Source: Neptunicella marina
GTDB taxonomy: Bacteria > Pseudomonadota > Gammaproteobacteria > Enterobacterales > Alteromonadaceae
Length of the DNA stretch: 64,000 nucleotides
Direction of reading: 5' to 3'
Assembly (NCBI RefSeq): GCF_014270035.1
Contig: NZ_JACNEP010000002.1
Coordinates: 372,001 to 436,000, forward strand
In this document: one piece after another, positions 9,574-18,088 of the stretch
How the letters are laid out: each line of letters starts with the position of its first letter
Position numbering within the stretch: the first letter of the stretch is position 1
Translations under genes and position numbers: made by a program
Notes under the pieces: generated by a model
Databases searched by the model: none
The model's input: only the letters and a program-made list of their open reading frames with translations
What the model was told of the DNA's origin: nothing

Positions 9574-9763
9574 TCCGCCGATAGATCAGCAAGTAGCAAC
9601 ACCTGACGATTTTGTTACGGTAGAAATCAAATGTGATCGCTTACAGCAGCTGCTCACAGAGCAAAAACTGTATGTTGAAGATATACATTGCACATCAAAT
9701 AGCAGCCACAAGCTACTACATAGAATGTTATTGAATTGTTTAACTAAAAGAAGGAAAGAATAG
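9533..9763 (+). CDS. Small hypothetical protein, second gene of the Fur-box unit
   Basis: The 76-aa protein starts at the ATG at 9533, chosen because GAGGAG sits 8 bp upstream; the open frame extends further 5' but that part only overlaps the preceding gene. The two genes overlap by 41 bp, which suggests translational coupling. The sequence is mostly polar with a basic end (NCLTKRRKE). It has no signal peptide, membrane helix or motif I recognise. Partnership with the upstream protein is inferred only from the arrangement. Confidence 0.65.
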   Translation: MSAIPILLNHSFINPPIDQQVATPDDFVTVEIKCDRLQQLLTEQKLYVEDIHCTSNSSHKLLHRMLLNCLTKRRKE

Positions 9764-9778
9764 TGACGGGAAAGAAGT

Positions 9779-9808
9779 GGAGGCATCAGCAAAACGACTG
9801 AAGCCTCC
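9779..9808. terminator. Hairpin between convergent genes, probable terminator
   Basis: GGAGGC and GCCTCC, continued inward by TCAG and CTGA after one unpaired A on each side, form a stable hairpin between the 9763 and 9818 gene ends. No strong T-run follows on either strand, so efficiency is uncertain. Confidence 0.5.
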
Positions 9809-9817
9809 CATTAAATA

Positions 9818-11284
9818 TTAACCTTGCATATCTTCCAGCTCGATACCTTTGGTCTCATGTACCAGCTTGATCACAAATAAGACCGACAATACCGCTGCTA
9901 TAGTGTACAAACCATAAGCGCCAGCTAATCCAACACCGGTTAACAACATAGGGAATGTCCAGGTAATAACAAAGTTAGTAAACCACTGTACTAATCCCGC
10001 AACAGCCAAACCTGATCCGCGGATCTGGTTAGGGAACATTTCACCTAACATAACCCACATTACCGGCCCCCAGGACATATTAAAGAAAAATACATAGGCA
10101 TTGGCTGCAACAAGCGCAACGGTGCCCATACTACCTAACACCAGGTTGCCGCTGGCATCTACGTCAGAATTCATAAAGGCATACACCATAATGCCAAGTG
10201 TTACTGACATACCAATTGAACCCCATTTAAGCAGTGGTTTACGTCCAATTTTATCGATAACAGCAATAGTGATAACACAAGCGGCAATACTCACCGCACC
10301 ACTGATAACGTTAATCAACAACGATTGAGATTCATCAAAACCCACCGCTTGCCACAATACGGCGCCATAATAGAAAACCACATTGATACCAACTAATTGC
10401 TGGAATGCCGCTAAGCCTATCCCTACCCAGACAATCTTACGTACCTTGCCTGTTACTTTATCAAACAGGTCAGACAGTTTAGGCTGATGTTTATCAGCTG
10501 CCAGAGAGGCGTCAATTTCATTTACTTTTGACTCACCAGCAGCATCGCCGTATAGCTTTTGCAAAACGTCTTTTGCATCATCTTTACGACCCGACACCAC
10601 CAAAAAGCGCGGACTTTCCGGGATAAACAACAACATAAGGAAAAACAAACAAGCTGGTGCTAATTCCATCCAGAACATCCAGCGCCACGCTTCATAATCC
10701 ATCCATAATTTTTGCGTAGATAACCCTGCTAAATCGGCCAATATATAGTTGCTGACAAAAGCCATAAACAAACCGGTGATAATGGCAATTTGCTGCACCG
10801 TGGTTAACATACCGCGATAACGCGCGGGTGCCACTTCACTAATATAAGCAGGCGCCATCACCGACGCAGCCCCCACAGCCAGGCCACCTAACACACGGTA
10901 AATAACAAATTCAAAAGAGCCAGTGGCTACACCTGAGCCCCAGGCGCTAATAATAAAAAATACAGAGGCGACCAATAATATTGATCGGCGACCAAATTTA
11001 TCCGCTAACCGCCCTGCGAAGAATGCCCCCACTGCGCAGCCAAGAAGCATACTGGATACATTAAACCCTGTGCCTGCGCTTTCTGATTGAAATGCTTGTT
11101 GCAGGCCATCAACCGTGCCATTAATGACGCCGGAGTCAAAGCCAAATAAAAATCCACCAATGGTGGCGACGATACTGATGAACGCGATAAACAGCGTATT
11201 ATTTTGTTCTTCTACCTTATCCAAAATACTTTCCTCAAAAGAAGTGTCATCTTCGCCGGCGAGCCGACCACTGATGTTTTCCAT
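9818..11284 (-). CDS. Sugar porter family MFS transporter (XylE-like proton symporter)
   Basis: The 488-aa protein has 12 predicted membrane helices and sugar-porter signatures: GGFLFGFDSGVING in helix 1, DKFGRRS in the 2-3 loop, PESPRFLV after helix 6, QQLVGINVVFYY in helix 7, DKIGRKPLL in the 8-9 loop, and a C-terminal ETKG motif. It should import a monosaccharide such as xylose or glucose with protons; the neighbouring GPH symporter, GH43 and GH3 genes favour a pentose or glucose released from xylo- or gluco-oligosaccharides. The open frame reaches 11368, but I place the start at 11284 (MENISGR). The extra 28 codons are unlike the family and would contain the palindromic operator-like site at 11317-11340. 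Confidence 0.88.
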   Translation of the reverse strand: MENISGRLAGEDDTSFEESILDKVEEQNNTLFIAFISIVATIGGFLFGFDSGVINGTVDGLQQAFQSESAGTGFNVSSMLLGCAVGAFFAGRLADKFGRRSILLVASVFFIISAWGSGVATGSFEFVIYRVLGGLAVGAASVMAPAYISEVAPARYRGMLTTVQQIAIITGLFMAFVSNYILADLAGLSTQKLWMDYEAWRWMFWMELAPACLFFLMLLFIPESPRFLVVSGRKDDAKDVLQKLYGDAAGESKVNEIDASLAADKHQPKLSDLFDKVTGKVRKIVWVGIGLAAFQQLVGINVVFYYGAVLWQAVGFDESQSLLINVISGAVSIAACVITIAVIDKIGRKPLLKWGSIGMSVTLGIMVYAFMNSDVDASGNLVLGSMGTVALVAANAYVFFFNMSWGPVMWVMLGEMFPNQIRGSGLAVAGLVQWFTNFVITWTFPMLLTGVGLAGAYGLYTIAAVLSVLFVIKLVHETKGIELEDMQG

Positions 11285-11316
11285 GCAACCCGGAAATGTT
11301 GAATTAACCGGTATGA

Positions 11317-11340
11317 TTGTTAACAACAACTCGTTAACAA
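11317..11340 (-). promoter_or_regulatory. Palindromic operator-like site upstream of the sugar porter gene
   Basis: TTGTTAAC (11317-11324) and GTTAACAA (11333-11340) form a perfect 8-bp inverted repeat with an 8-bp spacer, 33-56 bp upstream of the proposed start. Such symmetry suits a dimeric regulator, for example of the LacI or GntR type. No regulator gene for it lies in the window. Confidence 0.45.
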
Positions 11341-11727
11341 CATAAAATCCAGCCGAGCATACCATCAAGCTTGTAATTTCAACAATGGCTCAAAGACTTG
11401 CATTAGCCGCTTTGGCACAATTAATCGCAATGAACCAGATTAGTGTGTTAAATAAATGTTACCTTCACTCTAACGTTTTCAGATTAACAATATGATATAT
11501 AACGGAATTATTCTGGAATCAGGTTTTAACTTTATGCTATTTGTTCAATAGCTTAAATATTGAGGTCCGAGGAGGAGCCAATCGCACACTGAAAATTGCT
11601 TCACCTGTTTTTTAAAACCCCGGTTTATCCGGCACATAAAATAATTAAGAAAATTAAAATCACAATATATTAACGATTGAATTTCTCTAAAGTATGCCGA
11701 CTGATGTAAAAACAACAAAAGATAACA
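11341..11727. other. Divergent intergenic region between two sugar transporter genes
   Basis: This AT-rich stretch must hold the promoters for the sugar porter (minus) and the GPH symporter (plus). I cannot single out convincing -35/-10 pairs, and no open frame above about 40 codons has features of a gene. A GAGGAGGAG-like run near 11570 has no start codon at a suitable distance. Confidence 0.4.
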
Positions 11728-13209
11728 ATGACAGCAACCACCTCACATAAATTATCTGTGGTCGAAAAAATTGGCTACAGTCTTGGCGATTTAGCCGCCA
11801 ACTTAATATTTCAGACCCTGGTTACTTTTATCGCGTTTTTCTACACCGATGTTTATAAAATACCAGCGTCGACTGCCACCAGCATTATCTTTTTCTGTGG
11901 CCTCGCCGGTGCATTTTTTAACCCGGTAATGGGCATGATTGCCGACAGAACACGTTCACGTTGGGGCAAATTTCGTCCGTGGATTTTATGGACATCGATT
12001 CCATTTGGCGTTATCGCCTTATTGGCGTTCAGTACCCCTGACTTTGGCCCGGAAGGCAAAGTCATTTACGCCTTCGTGACTTATTTCCTGCTGGTTATCA
12101 TCTACTCCGCAAATAACCTGCCATACTCGGCATTGAGTGGCGTATTGACCGGCAGCATGGCTGAACGTAACAGCTTATCGTCTTACCGCTTTGTGGCGGT
12201 AATGGTCGCGCAATTTATCATTCAGGTACTGTTATTGCCGTTAGTTTTGATTTTGGGTGATGGCGACAAAGCTGCTGGATTTGAAAATACCATGACGCTG
12301 TTCTCCGTTGTGGGTATCATCTTTTTCCTGATTACCTTTTTTACCACCAAAGAACGAGTGGTCCCCACCGCCGAGCAAACCGGTAGTATTAAACAGGATT
12401 TTGTCGATTTATTTACCAACAAGCCGTGGATAGTGATGTTAGTGTTGACCATTCTGGTGTTTGTCACACTGGCTCTTAAAGGCGGCATGTATATTTATTA
12501 TTTCGAGAACTACCTGAGTGAACCAGATATTGCGTTGTTCTTAAACGACATTGGTTTTAATGGTTTTATTGCGGGTTTAAACAGCGCATTAACCAGCATG
12601 GGACTGACCACATTCCATTGGCCAGAAGATGCGGCCACCTCTGGTTTTAGTTTATTTAACGCCGGCGGTATTATCTTTATGATCGTAGGAATCGGCTTTT
12701 CTAAAGGCCTTGCCGACAAATACGGCAAACGCAATGTATTCGCCAGCGCATTACTGGTTTCCACTTTGTTTATGCTGCTGTTTTATGTATACCCAAGTGA
12801 TGCCATTGGTCTGGTATTCCTGTCGCAGGTATTACATGGCTTTTTCTACGGCATCACCATTCCATTACTGTGGGCGATGATCGCTGATGTGGCCGACTAT
12901 TCTGAGTGGAAAAATAATCGCCGTGCAACAGCCATTATCTTTTCGGCCATGATCTTTGGATTAAAAGCGGGATTGAGTATTGGTGGCGCACTAGTGGCAG
13001 GTATTTTAGCCATGTACAACTACGATGCCGACCTGGCGGTACAATCACCAGAGACCATTCACGGCATTCTGACTGCAGTGAGTATTTATGCATCAATCCC
13101 CTTCCTGTTGGGTGTAGCCGCTATGTTTGTTTATGAGATTAACAAAACAATGGAACTGCAGATTGAACAGGACTTAATCGACAGACGCAGCAGCCAGTTA
13201 GCAGAATAA
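11728..13209 (+). CDS. GPH-family glycoside/pentoside cation symporter
   Basis: The 493-aa protein has 12 membrane helices and the hallmarks of the glycoside-pentoside-hexuronide:cation family: GYSLGDLAANL in helix 1, ADRTRSRWGKFRPWIL in the 2-3 loop, and ADVADYSEWKNNRRATAI in the C-terminal half. Members move oligosaccharides or glycosides (melibiose, xylosides, glucuronides) with Na+ or H+. GH43 and then GH3 enzymes follow directly, so a xylo-oligosaccharide or arabinoxylan fragment is the likeliest substrate, making it XynT/XylP-like by context. An extra hydrophilic insert with YLSEPDIALFLNDIG lies between the two halves. No strong Shine-Dalgarno site is visible. Confidence 0.9.
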   Translation: MTATTSHKLSVVEKIGYSLGDLAANLIFQTLVTFIAFFYTDVYKIPASTATSIIFFCGLAGAFFNPVMGMIADRTRSRWGKFRPWILWTSIPFGVIALLAFSTPDFGPEGKVIYAFVTYFLLVIIYSANNLPYSALSGVLTGSMAERNSLSSYRFVAVMVAQFIIQVLLLPLVLILGDGDKAAGFENTMTLFSVVGIIFFLITFFTTKERVVPTAEQTGSIKQDFVDLFTNKPWIVMLVLTILVFVTLALKGGMYIYYFENYLSEPDIALFLNDIGFNGFIAGLNSALTSMGLTTFHWPEDAATSGFSLFNAGGIIFMIVGIGFSKGLADKYGKRNVFASALLVSTLFMLLFYVYPSDAIGLVFLSQVLHGFFYGITIPLLWAMIADVADYSEWKNNRRATAIIFSAMIFGLKAGLSIGGALVAGILAMYNYDADLAVQSPETIHGILTAVSIYASIPFLLGVAAMFVYEINKTMELQIEQDLIDRRSSQLAE

Positions 13210-13212
13210 ATC

Positions 13213-13234
13213 AAAGGCAGCACTGGCTGCCTTT
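13213..13234 (+). terminator. Intercistronic hairpin between the symporter and GH43 genes
   Basis: AAAGGCAG and CTGCCTTT pair around CACTGG directly after the symporter stop, followed by a short T-poor tail (ACTTTAAG). It may attenuate transcription or stabilise the upstream mRNA end rather than stop transcription completely. Confidence 0.5.
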
Positions 13235-13260
13235 ACTTTAAGTAACATTGAGAGAGAAAC

Positions 13261-14280
13261 ATGTCAGATAACGATCACAACGTTGATTACAACGAACTGA
13301 AAGCCAAAGCGATAGCCCAACCTTTAGTTGAGCACATTTACACCGCCGATCCTTCCGCACATGTTTTTGATGGCAAAATTTATGTTTATCCATCACATGA
13401 CATTGATGCCGGTATTCCGTTCAACGATAACGGCGATCATTTTGGCATGGAAGATTACCATGTTATTTCACTGGATAACCCAGAGGCAGATGCTGTTGAT
13501 AACGGCGTTGCATTGCACGTAAAAGATGTGCCCTGGGCTGAACGCCAAATGTGGGCACCGGATGCAGCCAAAAAAGGTGACAAGTATTATTTCTATTTCC
13601 CGGCAAAACGTGCTGATGGTATTTTCCAGATAGGCGTTGCAGTAGGTGATTCACCGGTTGGGCCTTTTATCCCGCAACCGGAAGCCATAAAAGGCAGCTA
13701 TTCAATCGACCCAGCGGTATTTGAAGATGATGATGGCAGCTATTATATGTACTTTGGCGGGATTTGGGGCGGCCAGTTACAAAATTACCGTGATAACCAG
13801 TACGACGCGAATACAGACGAGCCTGCTGCAGATCAACCGGCTCTGGGTCCAATCGTTGCACGTTTAACCGATGACATGCTGGAGTTTGACGAAACGCCGC
13901 GCGAAATCAAAATCCTCGATGAACAAGGCAATGAGTTGCTAGCCGGTGATAACGACAGGCGTTTCTTCGAAGCATCATGGATGCATAAATATCAGGGCAA
14001 GTATTACTTCTCCTATTCTACCGGTGATACTCACTTCCTGTGTTACGCCACAGGTGATAATCCGTATGGCCCTTTCACTTATCAGGGACAAATCCTCACC
14101 CCGGTAGAAGGCTGGACCACCCATCACTCTATCTGCCAGTATGAAAATAAGTGGTATTTGTTCTACCACGACTCGATTTTGTCGCAGGGTGTCACTCACT
14201 TACGCTCAGTGAAAATGACTGAATTGCACTACGACAAAAACGGCAAAATTATCCCGATCAATCCATACAAAGATCAATAA
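13261..14280 (+). CDS. GH43 family glycosidase, predicted beta-xylosidase/alpha-arabinofuranosidase
   Basis: The 339-aa protein is a single GH43 five-bladed propeller with no signal peptide, so it acts in the cytoplasm on imported oligosaccharides. The expected catalytic triad is visible: Asp30 in TADPSAHVF (general base), Asp150 in SIDPAVFEDD (pKa modulator) and Glu237 in RFFEASWMH (general acid). GAGAGA lies just upstream of the ATG. It follows the GPH symporter by 51 bp, so the pair probably forms an import-and-hydrolyse unit for xylan or arabinoxylan fragments. Whether xylose or arabinose is released cannot be read from the sequence. Confidence 0.92.
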   Translation: MSDNDHNVDYNELKAKAIAQPLVEHIYTADPSAHVFDGKIYVYPSHDIDAGIPFNDNGDHFGMEDYHVISLDNPEADAVDNGVALHVKDVPWAERQMWAPDAAKKGDKYYFYFPAKRADGIFQIGVAVGDSPVGPFIPQPEAIKGSYSIDPAVFEDDDGSYYMYFGGIWGGQLQNYRDNQYDANTDEPAADQPALGPIVARLTDDMLEFDETPREIKILDEQGNELLAGDNDRRFFEASWMHKYQGKYYFSYSTGDTHFLCYATGDNPYGPFTYQGQILTPVEGWTTHHSICQYENKWYLFYHDSILSQGVTHLRSVKMTELHYDKNGKIIPINPYKDQ

Positions 14281-14303
14281 CTCATCAATATAAGATTTAT
14301 AAC

Positions 14304-14330
14304 AAAGGCCGCACTGATTGCGGCCTTTTT
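14304..14330 (+). terminator. Rho-independent terminator after GH43
   Basis: AAAGGCCGCA and TGCGGCCTTT-type arms enclose a short loop and are followed by a T-run. This separates the symporter-GH43 unit from the GH3 gene. Confidence 0.9.
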
Positions 14331-14360
14331 ATATTTTGCGTAATAACATAATTGCAACAT

Positions 14361-14387
14361 TTGATTATACAATTGCCATACAATCAA
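14361..14387 (+). promoter_or_regulatory. Imperfect inverted repeat upstream of GH3, possible operator
   Basis: TTGATTATA (14361-14369) and TACAATCAA (14379-14387) are complementary at 8 of 9 positions with a 9-bp spacer, 57 bp before the GH3 start. The role is a guess from position only. Confidence 0.3.
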
Positions 14388-14443
14388 GTTGGGCACTAGG
14401 ATTTCGCCAGTTTAAAACGCTCAATAACTAAAAAGGTGAACGG

Positions 14444-16870
14444 ATGAAACCACATTACCTGCCCCTGCTCTGCAGCACATTAGCCTTATCAATGAGCGCT
14501 GCTGCCAGCACTGCCATTTATAAAGATGTTAAACAACCGGTTGAAAAACGCGTTGATGATTTACTTAAACGCATGACACTGGAAGAAAAGGTCGCGCAGC
14601 TGCAAACGGTATGGAAAGAAAGACGTGAAATGGAAAACCAACAAATGGTTTTCCAACCCAACATCGCGCAAAAATATTTATCGCAAGGCATTGGTCAGAT
14701 TGCCCGTCCCAGTGAATTTAAAACGCCGGTTCAGGCAGCCGAATTTACCAATGCAGCTCAGCACTGGCTACAAGACAATACCCGGTTAGGTATTCCCGCG
14801 ATAATGCACGAAGAAGCACTACATGGATTTGCCGCTAAACGTGCAACCAGCTTTCCACAAGCTATTGCGCTTGCCAGTAGCTGGCAACCACAAAACTTAA
14901 AACAGATATACAGCATTGCCGCCGAGGAAATTCGCGCGATTGGTGCGCATCAGGCGCTTACCCCCATTTTGGATGTGGCACGTGATGCACGCTGGGGACG
15001 CATTGAAGAAACCATGGGTGAAGATCCGTACCTCATCACTGCGATGGGTGTTGCAGCAGTGGAAGGTTTTCAGGGTGAACGCGAGACAGATGCGCCATTT
15101 GCAGCAGATAAAGTTATCGCCACCCTCAAACATTTAACCGGCCATGGACAACCCACTGCGGGCGTTAATATCGCACCAGCACGCATTGGTGAGCGTGAAC
15201 TGCATGAAGTATTCTTAACCCCATTTGAAGCAGCGGTAAAAATATCGCACGTCAGCAGTATTATGGCGTCATACAATGAAATTGATGGCATCCCATCCCA
15301 TGTCAACAAGCCATTGCTTGACCAGATTTTACGTAACGAATGGCATTTTGATGGCACAGTGGTAAGCGACTATTACGCCATTACGGAACTGAATACGCGT
15401 CATCACCTGTATGAAGATTTAGCGCATGCAGCCAAAGCCGCACTCGATGCTGGTGTTGATGTGGAAATGCCGAATCAGGATGCCTACCTGACGTTGGCGG
15501 ACATGGTTAAATCTGGCCACTTAGATGAAGCCCTGATTGACCGTTCGGTAAAACGTATTTTACGTCAGAAGTTTTTACTGGGCTTGTTTGAAAATCCGTT
15601 TGTGGATGTCGCTAAAGCCGATGCGGCTGTCGGCCAGCAATCACATCGTGAATTTGCCCGTCAGGTTGCCGAACAATCCATGGTGTTATTAAAAAATAGC
15701 AATACCCTGCCTTTTGATGCCAGTAAAATTAAACGGTTAGCGGTGATAGGCCCCCATGCTGATGAAACCTTGCTTGGTGGGTACAGCAATATCCCTCGTC
15801 AAACAGTGACAATTCTCGATGGGCTTAAACAAAAACTGGCAGGTAAAGCACAAGTCAGTTTTGCCAGAGGTACACGCCTTATTGCCGATGGCCCGGAAAT
15901 AAGTGACGAACAACAAAAAGCGCAAACTTTCTCTGAACGTCGCTGGGTTTATGATGATATTCAGTTAGCCGATGGCAAAGATGATAAAAAATTAATGGCA
16001 GAAGCAGTGGCCTTAGCCAATAAATCAGATGCCGTGGTTCTGGTACTGGGTGAAAACGAGGGTTTATCCCGTGAAGCGTGGGATGATAACCATATGGGTG
16101 ATCGTGCGCACATTGAACTGGTGGGTAATCAGGTGGCATTAGCCGAAGCCATACTTGCCACCGGCAAACCCGTTGCGGTGGTACTGACCAATGGCCGCCC
16201 ACTGGCCTTAGGTAAACTGGCAGAAGATGCACCAGCGATTATCGAAGCCTGGTATTTAGGGCAGGAAACCGGCAGTGCAGTGGCCAATGTTATATTCGGC
16301 GATGCCAACCCAGGTGGAAAACTGCCACTCACCTTTCCACGCAGTGCAGGTCATATACCGGTATTTTACAACCATAAACCCTCAGCCAAACGTGGTTACC
16401 TGTTTGACGATATCAGCCCGCTTTACGCCTTTGGGCATGGTTTGAGTTACAGCACGTTCAAGTACACTGATTTAACTATCGACAAATCAAATGCTAAAGC
16501 CAACGGTATGGTTGATATTGCGATGACGATTAGTAATACATCCGCTCGTGACGGTGATGAAGTGGTGCAGTTATATATCAATGATCCGGTGGCAAGTGCC
16601 ACACGCCCTGTACAGGAACTAAAAGGATTTCAGCGAGTTAGCTTAAAAACGGGCGAAGCAAAACGTTTGCATTTTAAGTTGCCTGTTAACCTGCTGGCAT
16701 TCTATGATGTCAATATGAACTGGGTTGTTGAGCCGGGTAAAATCTCGGTTATGCTGGGCAGCGCATCGGATGACATCCGTCTGGAAGGTGATTTTACCAT
16801 AACAGGCGAGACAACCAATGTAGAACAGCACAAAGCCTTTTTAACTCCGGTAACTATTGAGACATTGTAA
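14444..16870 (+). CDS. GH3 family beta-glycosidase (beta-glucosidase/beta-xylosidase), exported
   Basis: The 808-aa protein begins with a signal peptide (about 1-23, cut near SAAAS), followed by a GH3 TIM barrel (about 30-380), an alpha/beta sandwich (about 410-660) and a fibronectin-III-like C-terminal domain (about 690-800, starting near PVQELKGFQRV). The catalytic nucleophile is predicted to be Asp309 in GTVVSDYYAI. The KHLTGHGQPTAG motif and MHEEALHG match BglX-like and xylosidase GH3 enzymes. It should be periplasmic and trim beta-linked glucose or xylose from oligosaccharides before uptake. It sits after the symporter-GH43 unit with its own upstream region. The next gene starts on the base after its stop codon. 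Confidence 0.93.
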   Translation: MKPHYLPLLCSTLALSMSAAASTAIYKDVKQPVEKRVDDLLKRMTLEEKVAQLQTVWKERREMENQQMVFQPNIAQKYLSQGIGQIARPSEFKTPVQAAEFTNAAQHWLQDNTRLGIPAIMHEEALHGFAAKRATSFPQAIALASSWQPQNLKQIYSIAAEEIRAIGAHQALTPILDVARDARWGRIEETMGEDPYLITAMGVAAVEGFQGERETDAPFAADKVIATLKHLTGHGQPTAGVNIAPARIGERELHEVFLTPFEAAVKISHVSSIMASYNEIDGIPSHVNKPLLDQILRNEWHFDGTVVSDYYAITELNTRHHLYEDLAHAAKAALDAGVDVEMPNQDAYLTLADMVKSGHLDEALIDRSVKRILRQKFLLGLFENPFVDVAKADAAVGQQSHREFARQVAEQSMVLLKNSNTLPFDASKIKRLAVIGPHADETLLGGYSNIPRQTVTILDGLKQKLAGKAQVSFARGTRLIADGPEISDEQQKAQTFSERRWVYDDIQLADGKDDKKLMAEAVALANKSDAVVLVLGENEGLSREAWDDNHMGDRAHIELVGNQVALAEAILATGKPVAVVLTNGRPLALGKLAEDAPAIIEAWYLGQETGSAVANVIFGDANPGGKLPLTFPRSAGHIPVFYNHKPSAKRGYLFDDISPLYAFGHGLSYSTFKYTDLTIDKSNAKANGMVDIAMTISNTSARDGDEVVQLYINDPVASATRPVQELKGFQRVSLKTGEAKRLHFKLPVNLLAFYDVNMNWVVEPGKISVMLGSASDDIRLEGDFTITGETTNVEQHKAFLTPVTIETL

Positions 16871-17308
16871 TTGATTAAATCGCGACTGCGCCATGTACTA
16901 CTCACCTTATTAATATTATTGTCCAGCGCGCCTGCGATGGCACGTAATACCGATTCAGAAGGTGTAGTACTGGCGTTTGTTGCTGCATTTAATCGTCAGG
17001 ATGTGGATGCCATGCTTAATCTGGTGGTAGACGATATTCACTGGTACAGCGTAGGCGGGCGTTGGGTTTCGACTGAGACCACAGGTAAAAATCAGTTAAA
17101 GGAAGCCATGCAAACTTACTTCAACGGCATCGCATCACGCTCCACACTTTTATCTGTTTATGGTGAAGGTGAGTTTGTTACCACCATGGAAAAATCTCGT
17201 TCGTTAAAAAATCTGTATAGCAAACCTCAATGTAGTGCTGCCACCTACGAGCTAAAAGACAACAAAATCAAATCTGTTTGGTATTTCCCCGCATTTGAAT
17301 GTGATTAA
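16871..17308 (+). CDS. Exported SnoaL/NTF2-like small protein
   Basis: The 145-aa protein has a signal peptide (MIKSRLRHVLLTLLILLSSA, cut near AMA) and one NTF2-like (SnoaL-type) fold starting at VVLAFVAAFNRQDVDAML with the usual DDIHWYSVGG strand. Such domains are often small-molecule-binding or scaffolding folds and many have no known activity. The start is TTG at 16871, the base directly after the GH3 TAA; any later start would lose the signal peptide. The contact suggests coupled translation with the GH3 gene, but no glycosidase-related function is established for this protein type. Confidence 0.75.
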   Translation: MIKSRLRHVLLTLLILLSSAPAMARNTDSEGVVLAFVAAFNRQDVDAMLNLVVDDIHWYSVGGRWVSTETTGKNQLKEAMQTYFNGIASRSTLLSVYGEGEFVTTMEKSRSLKNLYSKPQCSAATYELKDNKIKSVWYFPAFECD

Positions 17309-17320
17309 GTTATACAATAA

Positions 17321-17662
17321 TCATAAATAAGACTGAGCCATGGCTTTAAATGCCTGTTCACGACTTTGGGCTAAATTTGCCGCAAGATATTGCGGTGAAA
17401 TATCATATTCAACCTTATAATCCTTACCATAAGGTTCACCCAGAGTCTTAGTCATATCTTCTGGCAAAGTAGCATCAAACTGCTTAAGTTTGTCGAGTAT
17501 TTCATCATCTGATAAACCTGCCGCTTTGGATTGATTAAAAATATCAACGCGCTGCTCTACTACCTTATCGATCTCTTTTTCCCGTTGTAACCAGGTTTCA
17601 AAATCCAGCGGAGCACCGGTATCGGCAAAACGATGAGGTACTGAATAAGTGTCCACACTCAT
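17321..17662 (-). CDS. Hypothetical soluble protein, second gene of a small operon
   Basis: The 113-aa protein is hydrophilic and probably helical, with a mid-section rich in charged residues (FETWLQREKEIDKVVEQR) and the pattern GLSDDEILDKLKQFDATLP. It has no signal peptide, membrane helix or family motif I recognise. Its start overlaps the stop of the upstream gene (ATGA at 17659-17662), so the two are almost certainly co-translated. Function unknown. Confidence 0.7.
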   Translation of the reverse strand: MSVDTYSVPHRFADTGAPLDFETWLQREKEIDKVVEQRVDIFNQSKAAGLSDDEILDKLKQFDATLPEDMTKTLGEPYGKDYKVEYDISPQYLAANLAQSREQAFKAMAQSYL

Positions 17663-17934
17663 GCCATGCGTCGGTAGGCATATTCTTCAACCGCCCCCGC
17701 TCCCTGCGGCGCGACCATAGTTGGCGGCCCACCAAAATAATTAAACTGCATCATTGGCATACCATCAGGAGTTGTTTGAGCGTTTCCCTGTGCACGGGCA
17801 GATAAACTGACCGTATCGTCATTTGGCAGACTTTTGCCAGAATTCAGACCGTCAACGGAGGTTGATTGCCGTTGCGCTTTATTCTCTGTGTAGTGCTGAA
17901 ATACGTTGTAAGAACCTGCAACTGAGATGCTCAT
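17659..17934 (-). CDS. Hypothetical small low-complexity protein, first gene of a small operon
   Basis: The 91-aa protein is polar and probably disordered: a Ser/Gln/Asn-rich first half containing NDDTVSLSARAQ, and a Gly/Pro/Met-rich second half (GMPMMQFNYFGGPP). The DTVSLS-A pattern resembles short motifs found in FlgM-like and other small Pseudomonadota proteins, but the match is too weak for a name. It overlaps the next gene by 4 bp. No membrane or export signal. Confidence 0.62.
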   Translation of the reverse strand: MSISVAGSYNVFQHYTENKAQRQSTSVDGLNSGKSLPNDDTVSLSARAQGNAQTTPDGMPMMQFNYFGGPPTMVAPQGAGAVEEYAYRRMA

Positions 17935-18088
17935 GGTTTCTCCAGATGATGTCAGTCAATCAGTATAAGATTGAAGTTATTACAGCAAATTACAGGCCAA
18001 TAAAATGTCATCAAGGTAATTCCTGACTAGACATCCGACCAGTTAACGAGGTAGTCTGGGATTTTCTGTTTAAAGCCTTAGTCTTGTT

